64,000 nucleotides of DNA from Actinomycetes bacterium (GTDB lineage Bacteria > Actinomycetota > Actinomycetes > Propionibacteriales > Propionibacteriaceae). Of the stretch, positions 11,339-20,668 are shown piece after piece. The position numbers were made by a program, and so were the translations under genes. Every line of letters starts with the position of its first letter. Positions within the stretch are counted from its first letter, which is position 1. A model generated the notes under the pieces. It was not told the DNA's origin, searched no databases, and worked only from the letters and a program-made list of their open reading frames with translations. The stretch is from contig JAEXAS010000034.1 in NCBI GenBank assembly GCA_023458095.1, forward strand, positions 110,144 to 174,143, in the 5' to 3' direction.

Positions 11339-11986
11339 ATGGCACCCCGGATCGTTCATCTGGTGAGGCACGGTCAGGTCTACAACCCCGACGCTGTGCT
11401 CTACGGACGGCTGCCGGGCTTCGGGCTGTCCGATCTGGGCCAGCGCATGGCCCAGCGGCTCGGCGAGTACTTCGCCGATGCCCCCTTGGTGCATCTGGTG
11501 AGCTCGCCGTTGCAGCGCGCTCAAGAGACCATGGCGCCGATCGCTGCCGGGCATCCCGAACTCAGCGTCGGTATCGATGAGCGGGTCATCGAGGCGGCCA
11601 ACGTCTTCGAAGGCAAGTCCTTCGGAAAGTACAACCAACTGCTGCTGAAGCCCTCCAGTTGGTGGGCGCTGCGCAATCCGCTACGACCCTCCTGGGGCGA
11701 GCCCTACCCGTCCATCGTCGCCCGCATGCGGTTGGCGCTGGCCGACGCCGCCAGTCATGCCGTGGACGGCGAAGCGTTGATCGTTGCCCACGAACTGCCC
11801 ATCTGGATGGCTCGTCGCTCGGCCGAGGGGCGCAGCCTGGTGCATGACCCGCGCAAGCGCGAGACTCGCCTGGCCAGCGTCACCACTTTCACTTTCGGCG
11901 ACGACGACTCGGTTTCGGTCTCCTATGCCGAGCCTGCCGCCGACCTTTACCCCGTGAAGAAGCGCCGCTTCCGTCCCGGCGCCTGA
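11339..11986 (+). CDS. Histidine phosphatase (phosphoglycerate mutase-like) family protein
   Basis: A 215-residue branch-1 histidine phosphatase. The catalytic LVRHGQ motif is at the N-terminus, the second Arg lies in SSPLQRAQET, and the second catalytic His is in LIVAHELPIW. Similar proteins are common in actinobacteria, often near cytochrome c maturation genes, but none is present here. The substrate is not deducible. The gene begins 20-odd bases after a hairpin that separates it from bS22 and is followed by the mycothione reductase homologue. Confidence 0.88.
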   Translation: MAPRIVHLVRHGQVYNPDAVLYGRLPGFGLSDLGQRMAQRLGEYFADAPLVHLVSSPLQRAQETMAPIAAGHPELSVGIDERVIEAANVFEGKSFGKYNQLLLKPSSWWALRNPLRPSWGEPYPSIVARMRLALADAASHAVDGEALIVAHELPIWMARRSAEGRSLVHDPRKRETRLASVTTFTFGDDDSVSVSYAEPAADLYPVKKRRFRPGA

Positions 11987-12025
11987 CCGCCATCGCGGCT
12001 CCCCGGGGGGAGCGGGCATGCGAAG

Positions 12026-13426
12026 ATGGACTGCATGGCTGACTTCGACCTGTGCGTGATCGGCTCTGGAACGGGCAATACCGTCATCACCCAGCGCTTC
12101 GCCGATTGGCGGGTGGCGCTTGTCGACGGCCAGCGTTGGTTCGGCGGGACCTGGCTCAATGGTGGACGCGTGCCGGCCACGATGTTCGCCTACTCCGCCG
12201 ATGTCGCCCAAGCCGCTCGGCATGCCGCCGACCTGGGAGTGCGCACCGGTGAGGTCGAGGTTGATTGGGACGCGGTGCGTGAGCGCGTCTTCGGCCGAAT
12301 CGATCCCCTGGCCGAATCAGCCGAGGCGTATCGACGCAGCCAGTCCCATGTGACGCTGTTTCGCGGCCAGGCCCGCTTCGTGGGTCCCAAAACGCTGAAG
12401 GTGGGTGACCAGCGGTTCAGCGCTGATCGGGTGGTCATCGCTGCCGGCTCCCGTCCGCGGGTACCGCAGGTGAGCGGCATCACCGACCCGGCCGTGTCGC
12501 AGCGCGTCCACACCGCCGACTCCATTTTGCGGCTGCCGAGCGTCCCCAAGTCATTGGTGATTCTCGGCGGTGGCCGTGTTGCGGCCGAGTTCGCCCACAT
12601 CTTTGCTTCCTTCGGCACCCAGGTGACCGTCCTGCATCGCAACGAGCGGCTGCTGCGATCGGCCGACGCAGCGATCTCCCAGCACTTCACGGAGCTGCTG
12701 AGCCAGCGGGTCGCGCTGCGCTTGGGTCAGCACCTGTCCTGGATCGAAGCCACCGAACGAGGGGTGGAGGTCGGTACGGTCGACGATGACGGCATCGAGT
12801 ACTCCTTCGGTGCTGAGCAGGTGCTGGTGGCCACCGGGCGCGTCCCCAACTCCGACACCCTTGACTGTCACCGCACCGGGGTGGAGGTCGAGGTGGACAG
12901 CGGCCTGATCGTCGTCGATGAATTCCAGCGTACGACCGCCGAGGGCATCTATGCCCTGGGCGATATCTGTTCGCCAGGCCAGCTTCGGCACCTGGCCAAC
13001 CGCGAGGCTGCGGTCGTGCGCCACAACCTGCTGCATCCCACCGATCCGGTCGCCATCGATCATCAGTTCGTGCCCCAGGCCGTGTTCAGCGACCCGCAGT
13101 TGGCCTGGGTCGGGCTGACCGAGGACCAATGCCGAGCCCAGGGCTTGGACTTCGCCCTCGGAGTGCGTGACTACGGTGGAGTGACCGCCGGTTGGGCGAT
13201 GGAGGACACCGACCACTTCGTCAAGGTGATTGCCGAACGTGGCACTGGACGGTTGCTCGGCGGGCACATCCTGGGACCCCACGCCGCGCTGCTGGTCCAA
13301 CCCATCGTGCAAGCGATGGCCACCGGAGTGGATGCCACGACCATGGCGCATGGACAGTATTGGATTCATCCGGGCTTGGGCGAAGTGGTGGAAAACGCCC
13401 TGCTGGATCTCGATCAGGAAGGCTGA
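12026..13426 (+). CDS. Mycothione reductase-like flavoprotein lacking the redox-active cysteines
   Basis: The 466-residue protein aligns along its length with mycothione reductase. It has the FAD motif IGSGTGN, VFGRIDP, the NAD(P) site VILGGGRVAAEFAH, ATGRVPN, YALGDI, GWAMEDT, and the C-terminal YWIHPGLGEVVENAL with the His-Glu pair. However, the active-site CLNxGCxPTKM is replaced: the sequence reads GGTWLNGGRVPATM, with Trp (TGG) at 40 and Arg (CGC) at 45 where the two cysteines should be. Dithiol chemistry is therefore impossible. It may be a flavin-dependent oxidase, diaphorase or regulatory paralogue. A true mycothione reductase should be elsewhere in the genome. Confidence 0.88.
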   Translation: MDCMADFDLCVIGSGTGNTVITQRFADWRVALVDGQRWFGGTWLNGGRVPATMFAYSADVAQAARHAADLGVRTGEVEVDWDAVRERVFGRIDPLAESAEAYRRSQSHVTLFRGQARFVGPKTLKVGDQRFSADRVVIAAGSRPRVPQVSGITDPAVSQRVHTADSILRLPSVPKSLVILGGGRVAAEFAHIFASFGTQVTVLHRNERLLRSADAAISQHFTELLSQRVALRLGQHLSWIEATERGVEVGTVDDDGIEYSFGAEQVLVATGRVPNSDTLDCHRTGVEVEVDSGLIVVDEFQRTTAEGIYALGDICSPGQLRHLANREAAVVRHNLLHPTDPVAIDHQFVPQAVFSDPQLAWVGLTEDQCRAQGLDFALGVRDYGGVTAGWAMEDTDHFVKVIAERGTGRLLGGHILGPHAALLVQPIVQAMATGVDATTMAHGQYWIHPGLGEVVENALLDLDQEG

Positions 13427-13429
13427 GCT

Positions 13430-14587
13430 GTGGCAACTCGGGCACAGACCATCACCGTCGCGCTCGCCGTGACCCCGTTGTTCGTGGCCGGCGGCTGCAC
13501 GGCGACTCCTTCGAAGTCTGCGGCGGCCTCGGCGTCGACCGCGGCGACGACTTCGGCTGTGGCGCCAAGCTGCCTGGCCAAGGCCACGGCGATGAGCCGC
13601 GCCCAGCAGGCCGGTCAGGTGGTGATGGTCGGGGTGACCGGGACGCTGGACTCGGCTGAGGCTGCAGCGATCAAGAAGTACCGAATCGGATCGGTGATCC
13701 TGATGGGGAACTACACCGGCGGGGTCGCTCAGGTGAAGAAGGTGACTGCGGCGATCCGGCGGGTCGGCGGACGCCAGGTGCTGATCGCCACCGATCAGGA
13801 GGGTGGGGCGGTACGGCGGCTGCGCGGTAAGGGGTATCCAACCTTGGCCGCTGCCGCCACCCAGGCTGGCTGGAGCGATGCGACCTTGCGGTCCAAGACC
13901 CGCAAGCTTGCCCAAGCCATGGCCTCCTCGGGGGTGCGAATGGATCTGGCCCCGGTGGCCGATGTCGTTCCGAAGTCCAACCGCAGCGCCAATCGGCCGG
14001 TGGCGCGGTTGCATCGCGGCTACGGGTCCAGCCCGGCGAAGGTGTCGGCGAAGGTGACCGCCTTCCGTGACGGCATGACCGCCGGACGCGTCGCCACCGC
14101 GGTCAAGCACTTCCCCGGGTTGGGGGCGGTGAAGGGCAATACCGACTTCAGCGCTAAGGTTCGTGACACCACGACCACCGCGACGTCATCGCTGCTGCGT
14201 CCCTTCTCCGATGCGGTGGCCGATGATGCCGATGCGGTGATGGTCTCCTCGGCGTACTACACCCGCATTGATGCGAAGAACCCGGCTTTGTTCTCGCCGA
14301 AGGTGATCGGCCTGCTGCGGAGTTGGGGCTTCGACAACGTCGTGATCAGCGACGATCTGGGTGTCGCGGCGGCGGTGAAGTCGGTTCCGGCGAAGAAACG
14401 TGCCGTCCGCTTCGTGTCCGCCGGCGGCGATCTGGCGATTACCGTGAACCCCCGGTTGGCGGGGGCTTTCACCTCAGGGTTGGTGGCCAAGGCGAAATCC
14501 AGCCCGGCGTTCGCCAAGCGGCTCACTCAGGCGACCGCACGCGTGCTCAGCCTCAAACAGTCTTTGGGCCTGCTGTCCTGCCGCTGA
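13430..14587 (+). CDS. Glycoside hydrolase family 3 N-terminal domain lipoprotein
   Basis: The 385-residue protein has a lipoprotein signal with lipobox VAGGC (Cys near residue 23), a Ser/Ala/Thr-rich linker, and a GH3 catalytic barrel. Recognisable motifs are ATDQEGGAVRRL, MDLAPVADV, KHFPGLGAVKGNTD and VVISDDLGVAA, the last carrying the likely Asp nucleophile. Relatives include beta-N-acetylhexosaminidases acting on peptidoglycan fragments. The DxH acid/base element of NagZ is not evident, as in many actinobacterial members. It starts four bases after the preceding stop with AGGAAGG upstream, so it is probably co-transcribed with the flavoprotein gene. Confidence 0.85.
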   Translation: MATRAQTITVALAVTPLFVAGGCTATPSKSAAASASTAATTSAVAPSCLAKATAMSRAQQAGQVVMVGVTGTLDSAEAAAIKKYRIGSVILMGNYTGGVAQVKKVTAAIRRVGGRQVLIATDQEGGAVRRLRGKGYPTLAAAATQAGWSDATLRSKTRKLAQAMASSGVRMDLAPVADVVPKSNRSANRPVARLHRGYGSSPAKVSAKVTAFRDGMTAGRVATAVKHFPGLGAVKGNTDFSAKVRDTTTTATSSLLRPFSDAVADDADAVMVSSAYYTRIDAKNPALFSPKVIGLLRSWGFDNVVISDDLGVAAAVKSVPAKKRAVRFVSAGGDLAITVNPRLAGAFTSGLVAKAKSSPAFAKRLTQATARVLSLKQSLGLLSCR

Positions 14588-14638
14588 ACGTGATGAACCT
14601 CGTCGCGTCGAGTCTGCGGCGGCATCAGAGAGCGGAGG

Positions 14639-15511
14639 CTACTCGTAGACCTTGAGTTTGCTCATCGCGTCGCGGACTTCCGGGAGGCGGGCGGCGCTGG
14701 TGTCGGGAACCGAACCGTAAAACATCGAATACTCGTCATTGCCCACCTCGACCACCATGATGAGCACGCGTTCCCCTTTGGCATTGAGGCCGGGAACGTC
14801 GAAGCTGAGCTGGCTTTCGATGTACCACGCGGGATGCCCTGCGACGGTGCGTTTCTCGGAGGTGAGGATCTTGCCGGCGACTTGGTTGTCTCCGTAGAAC
14901 TTGCCCAGGATGCATTTGTAGCTGAGCTCGGCGGCATTCTGGGCACTGGCGAAGCCGTCGCCGGACATCAGATCGGCCACGATCGCGCTGGAGACCCACC
15001 CGGTGCCGGGGCCGTCGTAGGTGGCTTGGTCGAGTGCAACCTGGGTGACGACGATCGTTCCGAAGGGAACCCGATTCTCCTCGTTGGGTTCCTTCCAGGG
15101 GGTGCCGAGGATCGGGTAGGACAGGTGCTGCGTGCTCACTTCTCCCGGGCGGGACGGGACGGGGCTGGTGCTGGCCGATCCGGTCATGCCGATATTGCAC
15201 ATATCGACCGAGCCGTTGCCGCCCGGCGCCCACGGATTGGTGCCGCCGGTGAGGTTGGGAATGAGCGCGGCCAGTCCCCACACGATCAGTCCCAGTGCCA
15301 GCGCTCCGATCCCGGCAGCCACCCACAAGCCGACCTTGCGTTGGCGAGGCTGGTCGTAGGGCGCTCCGGGGGTAGACGCAGCGCCGGTGCTCGTCGTCGG
15401 GGCCGGGCTCGACGGATTGGAGGTCACCTCTTCTGACCACGACCGGCCATTCCAATACCGGAACATGCCGGGCTGGCCGGCCGGATCGGGGTACCACCCT
15501 GCGATACTCAC
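14639..15511 (-). CDS. DUF2510 domain membrane protein
   Basis: The 290-residue protein begins with a DUF2510 module (AGWYPDPAGQPGMFRYWNG). A Pro/Ser/Thr linker follows, then one transmembrane helix near 60-85 (LWVAAGIGALALGLIVWGL) and an extracytoplasmic domain of about 190 residues with three cysteines. The outer domain contains HPAWYIESQLSFD and ERVLIMVVEVG. The topology puts DUF2510 in the cytoplasm and the larger domain outside. DUF2510 is common at the N-terminus of actinobacterial membrane proteins and its role is unknown. The gene faces the GH3 gene convergently. Confidence 0.85.
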   Translation of the reverse strand: MSIAGWYPDPAGQPGMFRYWNGRSWSEEVTSNPSSPAPTTSTGAASTPGAPYDQPRQRKVGLWVAAGIGALALGLIVWGLAALIPNLTGGTNPWAPGGNGSVDMCNIGMTGSASTSPVPSRPGEVSTQHLSYPILGTPWKEPNEENRVPFGTIVVTQVALDQATYDGPGTGWVSSAIVADLMSGDGFASAQNAAELSYKCILGKFYGDNQVAGKILTSEKRTVAGHPAWYIESQLSFDVPGLNAKGERVLIMVVEVGNDEYSMFYGSVPDTSAARLPEVRDAMSKLKVYE

Positions 15512-15602
15512 GGGTCGATTCTAGGGGAGCAGGGAAAGCCGTTGCCGAGCGCCCGATGCGTCCAGGCGGGGGTCCGAAGGCCCGTTGCTGACGCCACGTC
15601 GA

Positions 15603-16382
15603 TCAGCCGAAGCGGCCTGAGATGTAGTCCTCGGTGTCTTTCACATCCGGGGTGGAGAAGATCTTGTCGGTCGGGCCGACCTCGATCAGCTTGCCGGGTG
15701 CACCGGTGCCGGCGATGTTGAAGAACGCCGTGGTGTCAGAGACCCGGGCGGCTTGCTGCATGTTGTGGGTCACAATGACGATGGTGTAGCGATCCTTCAA
15801 CTCGGTCATCAGGTCCTCGATGGCCAGAGTGGAGATCGGGTCCAGCGCCGAGCACGGCTCGTCCATGAGCAGCACCTCGGGCTCCATGGCGATCGCACGG
15901 GCGATGCACAGCCGCTGCTGCTGGCCACCGGAGAGTCCCGAACCCGGCAGGTCGAGGCGGTTCTTCACTTCTTCCCACAGGTTGGCACCGCGGAGTGCGC
16001 GCTCGGCCAGTTCGTCCTTGCGGGCGTTGGGCATGCGCTTGTTGTTCAGGTTGATGCCGGCCAGCACATTCTCCTTGATCGACATGGTCGGGAAGGGGTT
16101 GGGCCGCTGGAAGACCATGCCGACGTGGCGACGTACCCGCACCGGGTCGACGCCGGGTCCGTAGAGGTTTTCACCGTCGAGGAGGACTTCGCCCTCCACC
16201 CGGGCGCCGGGGATCACTTCGTGCATGCGATTCAAAGTGCGCAGGAAGGTCGACTTGCCGCAGCCGGAGGGTCCGATGAACGCCGTCACAGCCTTCGGCT
16301 CGATGGTCATGGTGACGTCCTCAACGGCACGGAAGCTGCCGTAGTAGACGTTGAGGTCGGTGATCTCGATGCGTTTCGACAT
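15603..16382 (-). CDS. pstB: Phosphate ABC transporter ATP-binding protein PstB
   Basis: PstB is the ATPase of the high-affinity phosphate importer. The 259-residue protein has Walker [10 protein letters not shown], the Q-loop VFQRPNPFP typical of PstB, the signature LSGGQQQRL, Walker B VLLMDEP and the H-loop THNMQQ. The C-terminus GRFG is characteristic. It is the last gene of pstSCAB, 20 bases after pstA. PhoU, often next to pstB, is absent here. Confidence 0.97.
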   Translation of the reverse strand: MSKRIEITDLNVYYGSFRAVEDVTMTIEPKAVTAFIGPSGCGKSTFLRTLNRMHEVIPGARVEGEVLLDGENLYGPGVDPVRVRRHVGMVFQRPNPFPTMSIKENVLAGINLNNKRMPNARKDELAERALRGANLWEEVKNRLDLPGSGLSGGQQQRLCIARAIAMEPEVLLMDEPCSALDPISTLAIEDLMTELKDRYTIVIVTHNMQQAARVSDTTAFFNIAGTGAPGKLIEVGPTDKIFSTPDVKDTEDYISGRFG

Positions 16383-16402
16383 GGTGGTGCGGTTCTTTCT
16401 TC

Positions 16403-17467
16403 TCAGCGGCCGGTCTTGGGAGCGAACCGGCGTGCGATCAGGCGTCCGGTCAGGTTGAGCACCATGACGATCGTGATGAGCGTCAGTGCGCCGGCCCAGG
16501 CTCGATCGGTGTAGGCCTGCGGCGGGATGCCGGGATGGGCGTAGGAGTCATAGACGAAGACCGGCAGAGTCATCATGGGGCCATGGAAGGGATTGTTGTT
16601 CAGCGAGGCGGTGAATCCGGCCGCGATCAGCAGGGGAGCGGTCTCACCGATCACCCGAGCCACGGCGAGGATCACTCCGGAGACGATGCCCGAAATGGCG
16701 GTGGGAATCACCACGCGCACGATCGTCAGCCACTGGGGCACCCCGAGGGCATAGGACGCCTCGCGAAGCTCATTGGGCACCAGCCGCAGCAGTTCCTCGC
16801 AGGAGCGCACCACCACCGGGATCATCAGCACCGACAGTGCGAGGCTTCCCGAGAAGCCCGACACGGTGCCCGGGCCGAACAGCATCGCCATCAGGGAGTA
16901 GGCGAACAGACCGGCTACGATCGAAGGGATGCCGGTCATCACGTCCACGAAGAAAGTGATGGACTGGGCCAGCTTGCCGCGGGCGCCGTATTCGGAGAGG
17001 TAGATGGCGGTCATCAGGCCGATCGGCACCGAGATCAGGCTGGCGATTCCGGTGACCCACAGCGTTCCGGTGATGGCGTGGGCGGCACCGCCGCCTTCGC
17101 CGACCACATTGCGCATCGACATGGTGAAGTAGTTCAGATCGAAGCGTGCCATGCCATTGCGGATGACCTCATAGGCCACCGACCCCAGTGGGATCAGCGC
17201 GAGCACGAAGGCGCCGACGATCAGGTTGCGGGCGCGGCGGTCGGCTGCCTGGCGGGCGCCTTCGACGATGCGGGCCACGATTTCAATGGTGACCAGGAAG
17301 ATCACATAGGCGATCACCACGCCCAAGGCGATGTTTCCCCCGCCGATCAGCGCGGCGATGGCCAGACCGGCGACGGCTGCCCCCACCAGAATGCTGGGCT
17401 CAGCCAGCCGGGGCAGACGGCCGGAGGTGAGGGTGCCCGGATTCAGGGATTCAGTGAGACTGGTCAT
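16403..17467 (-). CDS. pstA: Phosphate ABC transporter permease PstA
   Basis: A 354-residue permease. After a cytoplasmic N-terminus there are two extra hydrophobic segments (about 28-60), then the BPD-type permease core with [14 protein letters not shown] and the EAA coupling loop ([20 protein letters not shown]). [11 protein letters not shown] and the following [13 protein letters not shown] are strongly PstA-like. The ATG overlaps the pstC stop (ATGA), so the two permeases are translationally coupled and form the heterodimeric channel. Confidence 0.95.
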   Translation of the reverse strand: MTSLTESLNPGTLTSGRLPRLAEPSILVGAAVAGLAIAALIGGGNIALGVVIAYVIFLVTIEIVARIVEGARQAADRRARNLIVGAFVLALIPLGSVAYEVIRNGMARFDLNYFTMSMRNVVGEGGGAAHAITGTLWVTGIASLISVPIGLMTAIYLSEYGARGKLAQSITFFVDVMTGIPSIVAGLFAYSLMAMLFGPGTVSGFSGSLALSVLMIPVVVRSCEELLRLVPNELREASYALGVPQWLTIVRVVIPTAISGIVSGVILAVARVIGETAPLLIAAGFTASLNNNPFHGPMMTLPVFVYDSYAHPGIPPQAYTDRAWAGALTLITIVMVLNLTGRLIARRFAPKTGR

Positions 17468-18444
17468 CAGTTGGCTCCGGAGTAGGCGGCGCGCCGGGAA
17501 ACGATCCAGCGGGCGATCATGTTCACGGCCAAGGTGATCACGAACAGCACCAGGCCGGCGGCGACCAGTTCGTTGGTCTTAAGGCCGAAGGCCTCGGGGA
17601 AGCCCTGGGCGATCACCGCGGCAATCGTGTTCGGGTTATTGCTGGTCAAGATCTGAATCGTGATGTTGGCACTGCCCGACAACACCATTGATACGGCCAT
17701 GGTCTCGCCCAAGGCGCGGCCCAGACCTAACATGATCGCGGCGATGATGCCGGGACGGGCATAGGGGAAGACGGCCAGTTTGACCATCTCCCAGCGGGTC
17801 GCGCCCAGTGCCAAAGCCGCCTCTTCGTGAAGGCGGGGCGCCTGCAGGAAGACCTCGCGGCACAGGCTGGTGATGATGGGCAGCACCATGGTGGCCAACA
17901 CGATCGCGGCGGTGAGAATGGTGCGTCCGGTGCCGGACACCTGTCCGGAGAACAAAGGGAACCAGCCCACGTTCTGATTGAGCCAGGTGTACAGCGGCAC
18001 CACCGCCGGAGCGAGCACCAAGCCGCCCCACAGGCCGAAGACGACCGAAGGCACCGCAGCCAGCAGGTCAATCACGTAGCCCAACGGCTGGGCGAGTCGA
18101 CGCGGTGCGTAGTGAGAAATGAACAAGGCGATTCCGATGGCAACCGGAACCGCGATCACCAGGGCGAGGACAGCCGCCCACAAGGTGCCGAAGACGAAGG
18201 GGAAGACCCAGGCCCAGAACGGGCCGTAACCCTGCTTCGTCAGGGTCTCAGGATCTGCGATCAGGGCAGGAGCACCTTGGAAAACCAGAAAAGTCGCGAC
18301 CGCCGCCAGGATCGCCAGAATCAGAACCCCGGCGCCGGTGGCGAAACCCCGAAAGACGGGGTCCCCACGCCGCTGGGGATCGGGTCCGTCGATCTCCAAC
18401 AGGTCCTCAGGATCAGTGCTGGCTTCAAGAGCGGGCTTGGTCAT
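17467..18444 (-). CDS. pstC: Phosphate ABC transporter permease PstC
   Basis: A 325-residue permease with six main transmembrane segments. PstC hallmarks are YAPRRLAQPLGYVIDLLAAV, then PSVVFGLWG, and the coupling loop HEEAALALGATRWEMVKLAV followed by GLGRALGETMAV. It pairs with PstA. A 14-bp hairpin between pstS and pstC suggests that pstS is expressed at a higher level than pstCAB. Confidence 0.95.
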   Translation of the reverse strand: MTKPALEASTDPEDLLEIDGPDPQRRGDPVFRGFATGAGVLILAILAAVATFLVFQGAPALIADPETLTKQGYGPFWAWVFPFVFGTLWAAVLALVIAVPVAIGIALFISHYAPRRLAQPLGYVIDLLAAVPSVVFGLWGGLVLAPAVVPLYTWLNQNVGWFPLFSGQVSGTGRTILTAAIVLATMVLPIITSLCREVFLQAPRLHEEAALALGATRWEMVKLAVFPYARPGIIAAIMLGLGRALGETMAVSMVLSGSANITIQILTSNNPNTIAAVIAQGFPEAFGLKTNELVAAGLVLFVITLAVNMIARWIVSRRAAYSGAN

Positions 18445-18489
18445 CGAGATGTCTTCCTTGCTGGTGCTCGAAATCAGAGTTGAGCGGCA

Positions 18490-18529
18490 CTGACGGCGTC
18501 GGTTGGTGTAACCCTACCGACGCCGTCAG
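18490..18529 (-). promoter_or_regulatory. Intercistronic hairpin between pstS and pstC
   Basis: A perfect 14-bp inverted repeat (arms 18490-18503 and 18516-18529, 12-base loop) follows the pstS stop within the pst operon. No U-tract follows on the minus strand, so it probably stabilises pstS mRNA or attenuates read-through rather than acting as a full terminator. Confidence 0.65.
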
Positions 18530-18550
18530 GGAGCCCGTCAGCTCAGATCG

Positions 18551-19624
18551 TCACTTGATCGAATCGATGGCGGTCTTGACCTTCGCCTGCATGTTGGCCG
18601 ACAGCGGGGCCGAGCCTGCGGCTTCAGCAGCGGCGGTCTGACCCTCGGCCGAGGCCATGTAACCCACGTAGGACTTCACCAGCGAGGCTGCGGCGGGATC
18701 CTTGTAGGTCTGGCACACGATGGCGTAGGAGAGCAGGACGGCCGGGTAGGCGCCTTCGGCCTTGCGGTCCAGGGCGACGGCCAGGTCGTTAGCCTCACGA
18801 CCGGGCTCCAGCGGCGAGTTGTCGACGATGGCGGCAGCAGCCTCGGCGGTCGGGGCCTGAGCCTTGCCGTTCACCAGGAGCTGGGCTTTGCCCAGTTCGC
18901 CGGCCTGCGACGCGTCGGCGTAGCCGACCATGTTGGTACCGGAGGTTACGGCCTGGACGACGCCAGAGGTGCCGGTGGCAGCCTCACCCTTCAAGCCGTT
19001 GGGCCACATGCCGTCGGCCTCCCAGGTCCACACCGAGGGAGCCAACACGTTCATGGTGTCGGTGAAGTTCTCGGTGGTGCCGGAATCATCAGCGCGGTGC
19101 ACCGGGTTGATGGCGGCGGCCGGAAGCTTGGCGTCGGGGTTGGTGGCCACGATCGCCGGATCGTTCCACTTGGTGATCTTGCCGGAGAAGATGCCGGCCA
19201 GAGCCTGCGGGGTCAAGGTGAGATCCTTCACGCCCTCCACATTGAAGATGACGGCAATCGGGGAGATGTAGACCGGCAGGTCCAAGGCGCTGGAGTCAGC
19301 GGCGCAACCGGCGAACTTGCCGGCACCCAACTCTTCGGCCTTCAGTGCACGGTCGGAGCCAGCGAAGTTCACAGCACCAGCGGTGAAGGCCTCGCGTCCG
19401 GCCCCGGAGCCGTCCGGGGAGTAATCGACAGTGACGCCGGTGTTGGCGGTCTGGAAATCGGCAACCCACTTCTCCTGGGCGGCCTTCTGCGACGAGGCGC
19501 CCTTACCGGTCAGGGTGCCGCTCAGGCCCCCGCCCGTGGTGGTTCCCTCGTTGGTCGCGCATCCGGCCAGTGCCAGCGATGATGCAGCGACCAGTGCGAC
19601 AGCAGTGATCAGCTTGGTTTTCAC
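18551..19624 (-). CDS. pstS: Phosphate ABC transporter substrate-binding lipoprotein PstS
   Basis: The 357-residue protein has a lipoprotein signal with lipobox LAGC (Cys22) and a type II periplasmic-binding fold of the PstS type. Key regions are GKGASSQK, VDYSPDGSGAGREAFTAG, FAGSDRAL, LTPQALAGIFSGKITKWNDP, and HRADDSGTTENFTD. The phosphate-binding Ser, Asp and Arg positions look normal. It is tethered to the outer face of the membrane and delivers phosphate to PstCA. A PHO box lies about 90-110 bases upstream. Confidence 0.97.
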   Translation of the reverse strand: MKTKLITAVALVAASSLALAGCATNEGTTTGGGLSGTLTGKGASSQKAAQEKWVADFQTANTGVTVDYSPDGSGAGREAFTAGAVNFAGSDRALKAEELGAGKFAGCAADSSALDLPVYISPIAVIFNVEGVKDLTLTPQALAGIFSGKITKWNDPAIVATNPDAKLPAAAINPVHRADDSGTTENFTDTMNVLAPSVWTWEADGMWPNGLKGEAATGTSGVVQAVTSGTNMVGYADASQAGELGKAQLLVNGKAQAPTAEAAAAIVDNSPLEPGREANDLAVALDRKAEGAYPAVLLSYAIVCQTYKDPAAASLVKSYVGYMASAEGQTAAAEAAGSAPLSANMQAKVKTAIDSIK

Positions 19625-19714
19625 GCTATTCCTTAACGTTCGTGGTTATCCGAGCAGGTTGCTCGCTCTCGGAGTCGACGCTAGGTAGTAGGCGTGAGCG
19701 GGCCGGGTCTCCAA

Positions 19715-19732
19715 GGTGAACGCACGGTGAAT
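19715..19732 (-). promoter_or_regulatory. PHO box upstream of pstS
   Basis: On the minus strand the sequence reads ATTCACCGTGCGTTCACC: two TTCACC units repeated exactly 11 bases apart (plus-strand GGTGAA at 19715 and 19726). This is the 11-bp direct-repeat layout of the PhoP binding site known from Streptomyces. Its place before pstS supports phosphate-starvation control. Confidence 0.75.
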
Positions 19733-19771
19733 TCGCGGCAAGGATTGGGCTTCAGTCGATGAGTTGGCTGC

Positions 19772-20662
19772 CTACAGAAGCGACTTGTGCATCTCCACAG
19801 CGAGTACCGCAGCGCGCGCATCCAGGTGGACCACCAGCGCTGCGGCTGGGTGAAAGGCCTGGTCGGGCAGCCCTAGCGCGGCCAGCATCGTGGGCAGTAC
19901 CGGACGATGCCCGCATACCGCAGTGACGGCTCCGGACGCGGTGCGAGACGCCAGCTTCCGCATGAAGGTGGTGACGGCCTTGGCGTCGTCCACCCCGACC
20001 TCCTCGGTGAGGATCGCCGTCTTCTCCACCTTCAGCCCCCGGGCCTTCCCGAACGGCTTGAGGGTGTGATGGCAGCGAGTCGACTCCGAGGACACCAGCC
20101 GCTCCACGCCATAGGCATCCAGCAGCGGGATGAGCGCCGCACTCTGCGCGGCACCGCGCGGATCGAGGGGACGCTGCTGATCGGGGCTGTCGGTCGACCA
20201 TTGCGAGCGGGCCAAAGCCTTGCCGTGGCGAAGGATGACCAGCGGGGTGGACTGCGGAAGGTTCACCGCTTGGCGGATCACTTCGCGCTCGTCGGGATAG
20301 CTCACCTGGCGCAATGCCTTGGTGACGCTGAGCCAGGCGATCTGATCCACCTCGTTGCCGGCGCGGTGCACCTGGGCCGAGACCGGACGTCCGCGCCAGT
20401 AGGTGACGGACTTGGTTCCACCGCCGACCGGGTAGCTGATCTCGGTGATGGGCGCGCGCAACTGGACCCGTACCGCACTCTCTTCGTCGGTCTCCCGGGT
20501 GGCGCACGCCGCCAGGTACTCCCCGCTGGTGAGCTTGCCCTTGGGCAGACTCCAGTCGTTGTAGCGGGGACGATGGACCAGCAACACCTCGACCGAGCCG
20601 TCGGCCCCCGGGCGCAGAGTTACGGTTCCCGCTGCAATGATGTGCTTGCCGGGTTCAGCCAT
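19772..20662 (-). CDS. Nudix hydrolase fused to a histidine phosphatase (MutT1-like)
   Basis: A 296-residue two-domain protein. Residues about 1-140 are a Nudix hydrolase with the box GKLTSGEYLAACATRETDEE. Residues about 150-290 are a SixA-type histidine phosphatase with VILRHGKA and the second His in VCGHRP. This fusion is the mycobacterial MutT1 type, which hydrolyses 8-oxo-(d)GTP and diadenosine polyphosphates. It lies six bases after ppk in a cluster concerned with phosphate, in keeping with nucleotide or polyphosphate metabolism. Activity on a particular substrate is inferred from the family. Confidence 0.9.
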   Translation of the reverse strand: MAEPGKHIIAAGTVTLRPGADGSVEVLLVHRPRYNDWSLPKGKLTSGEYLAACATRETDEESAVRVQLRAPITEISYPVGGGTKSVTYWRGRPVSAQVHRAGNEVDQIAWLSVTKALRQVSYPDEREVIRQAVNLPQSTPLVILRHGKALARSQWSTDSPDQQRPLDPRGAAQSAALIPLLDAYGVERLVSSESTRCHHTLKPFGKARGLKVEKTAILTEEVGVDDAKAVTTFMRKLASRTASGAVTAVCGHRPVLPTMLAALGLPDQAFHPAAALVVHLDARAAVLAVEMHKSLL

Positions 20663-20668
20663 CCTCAG

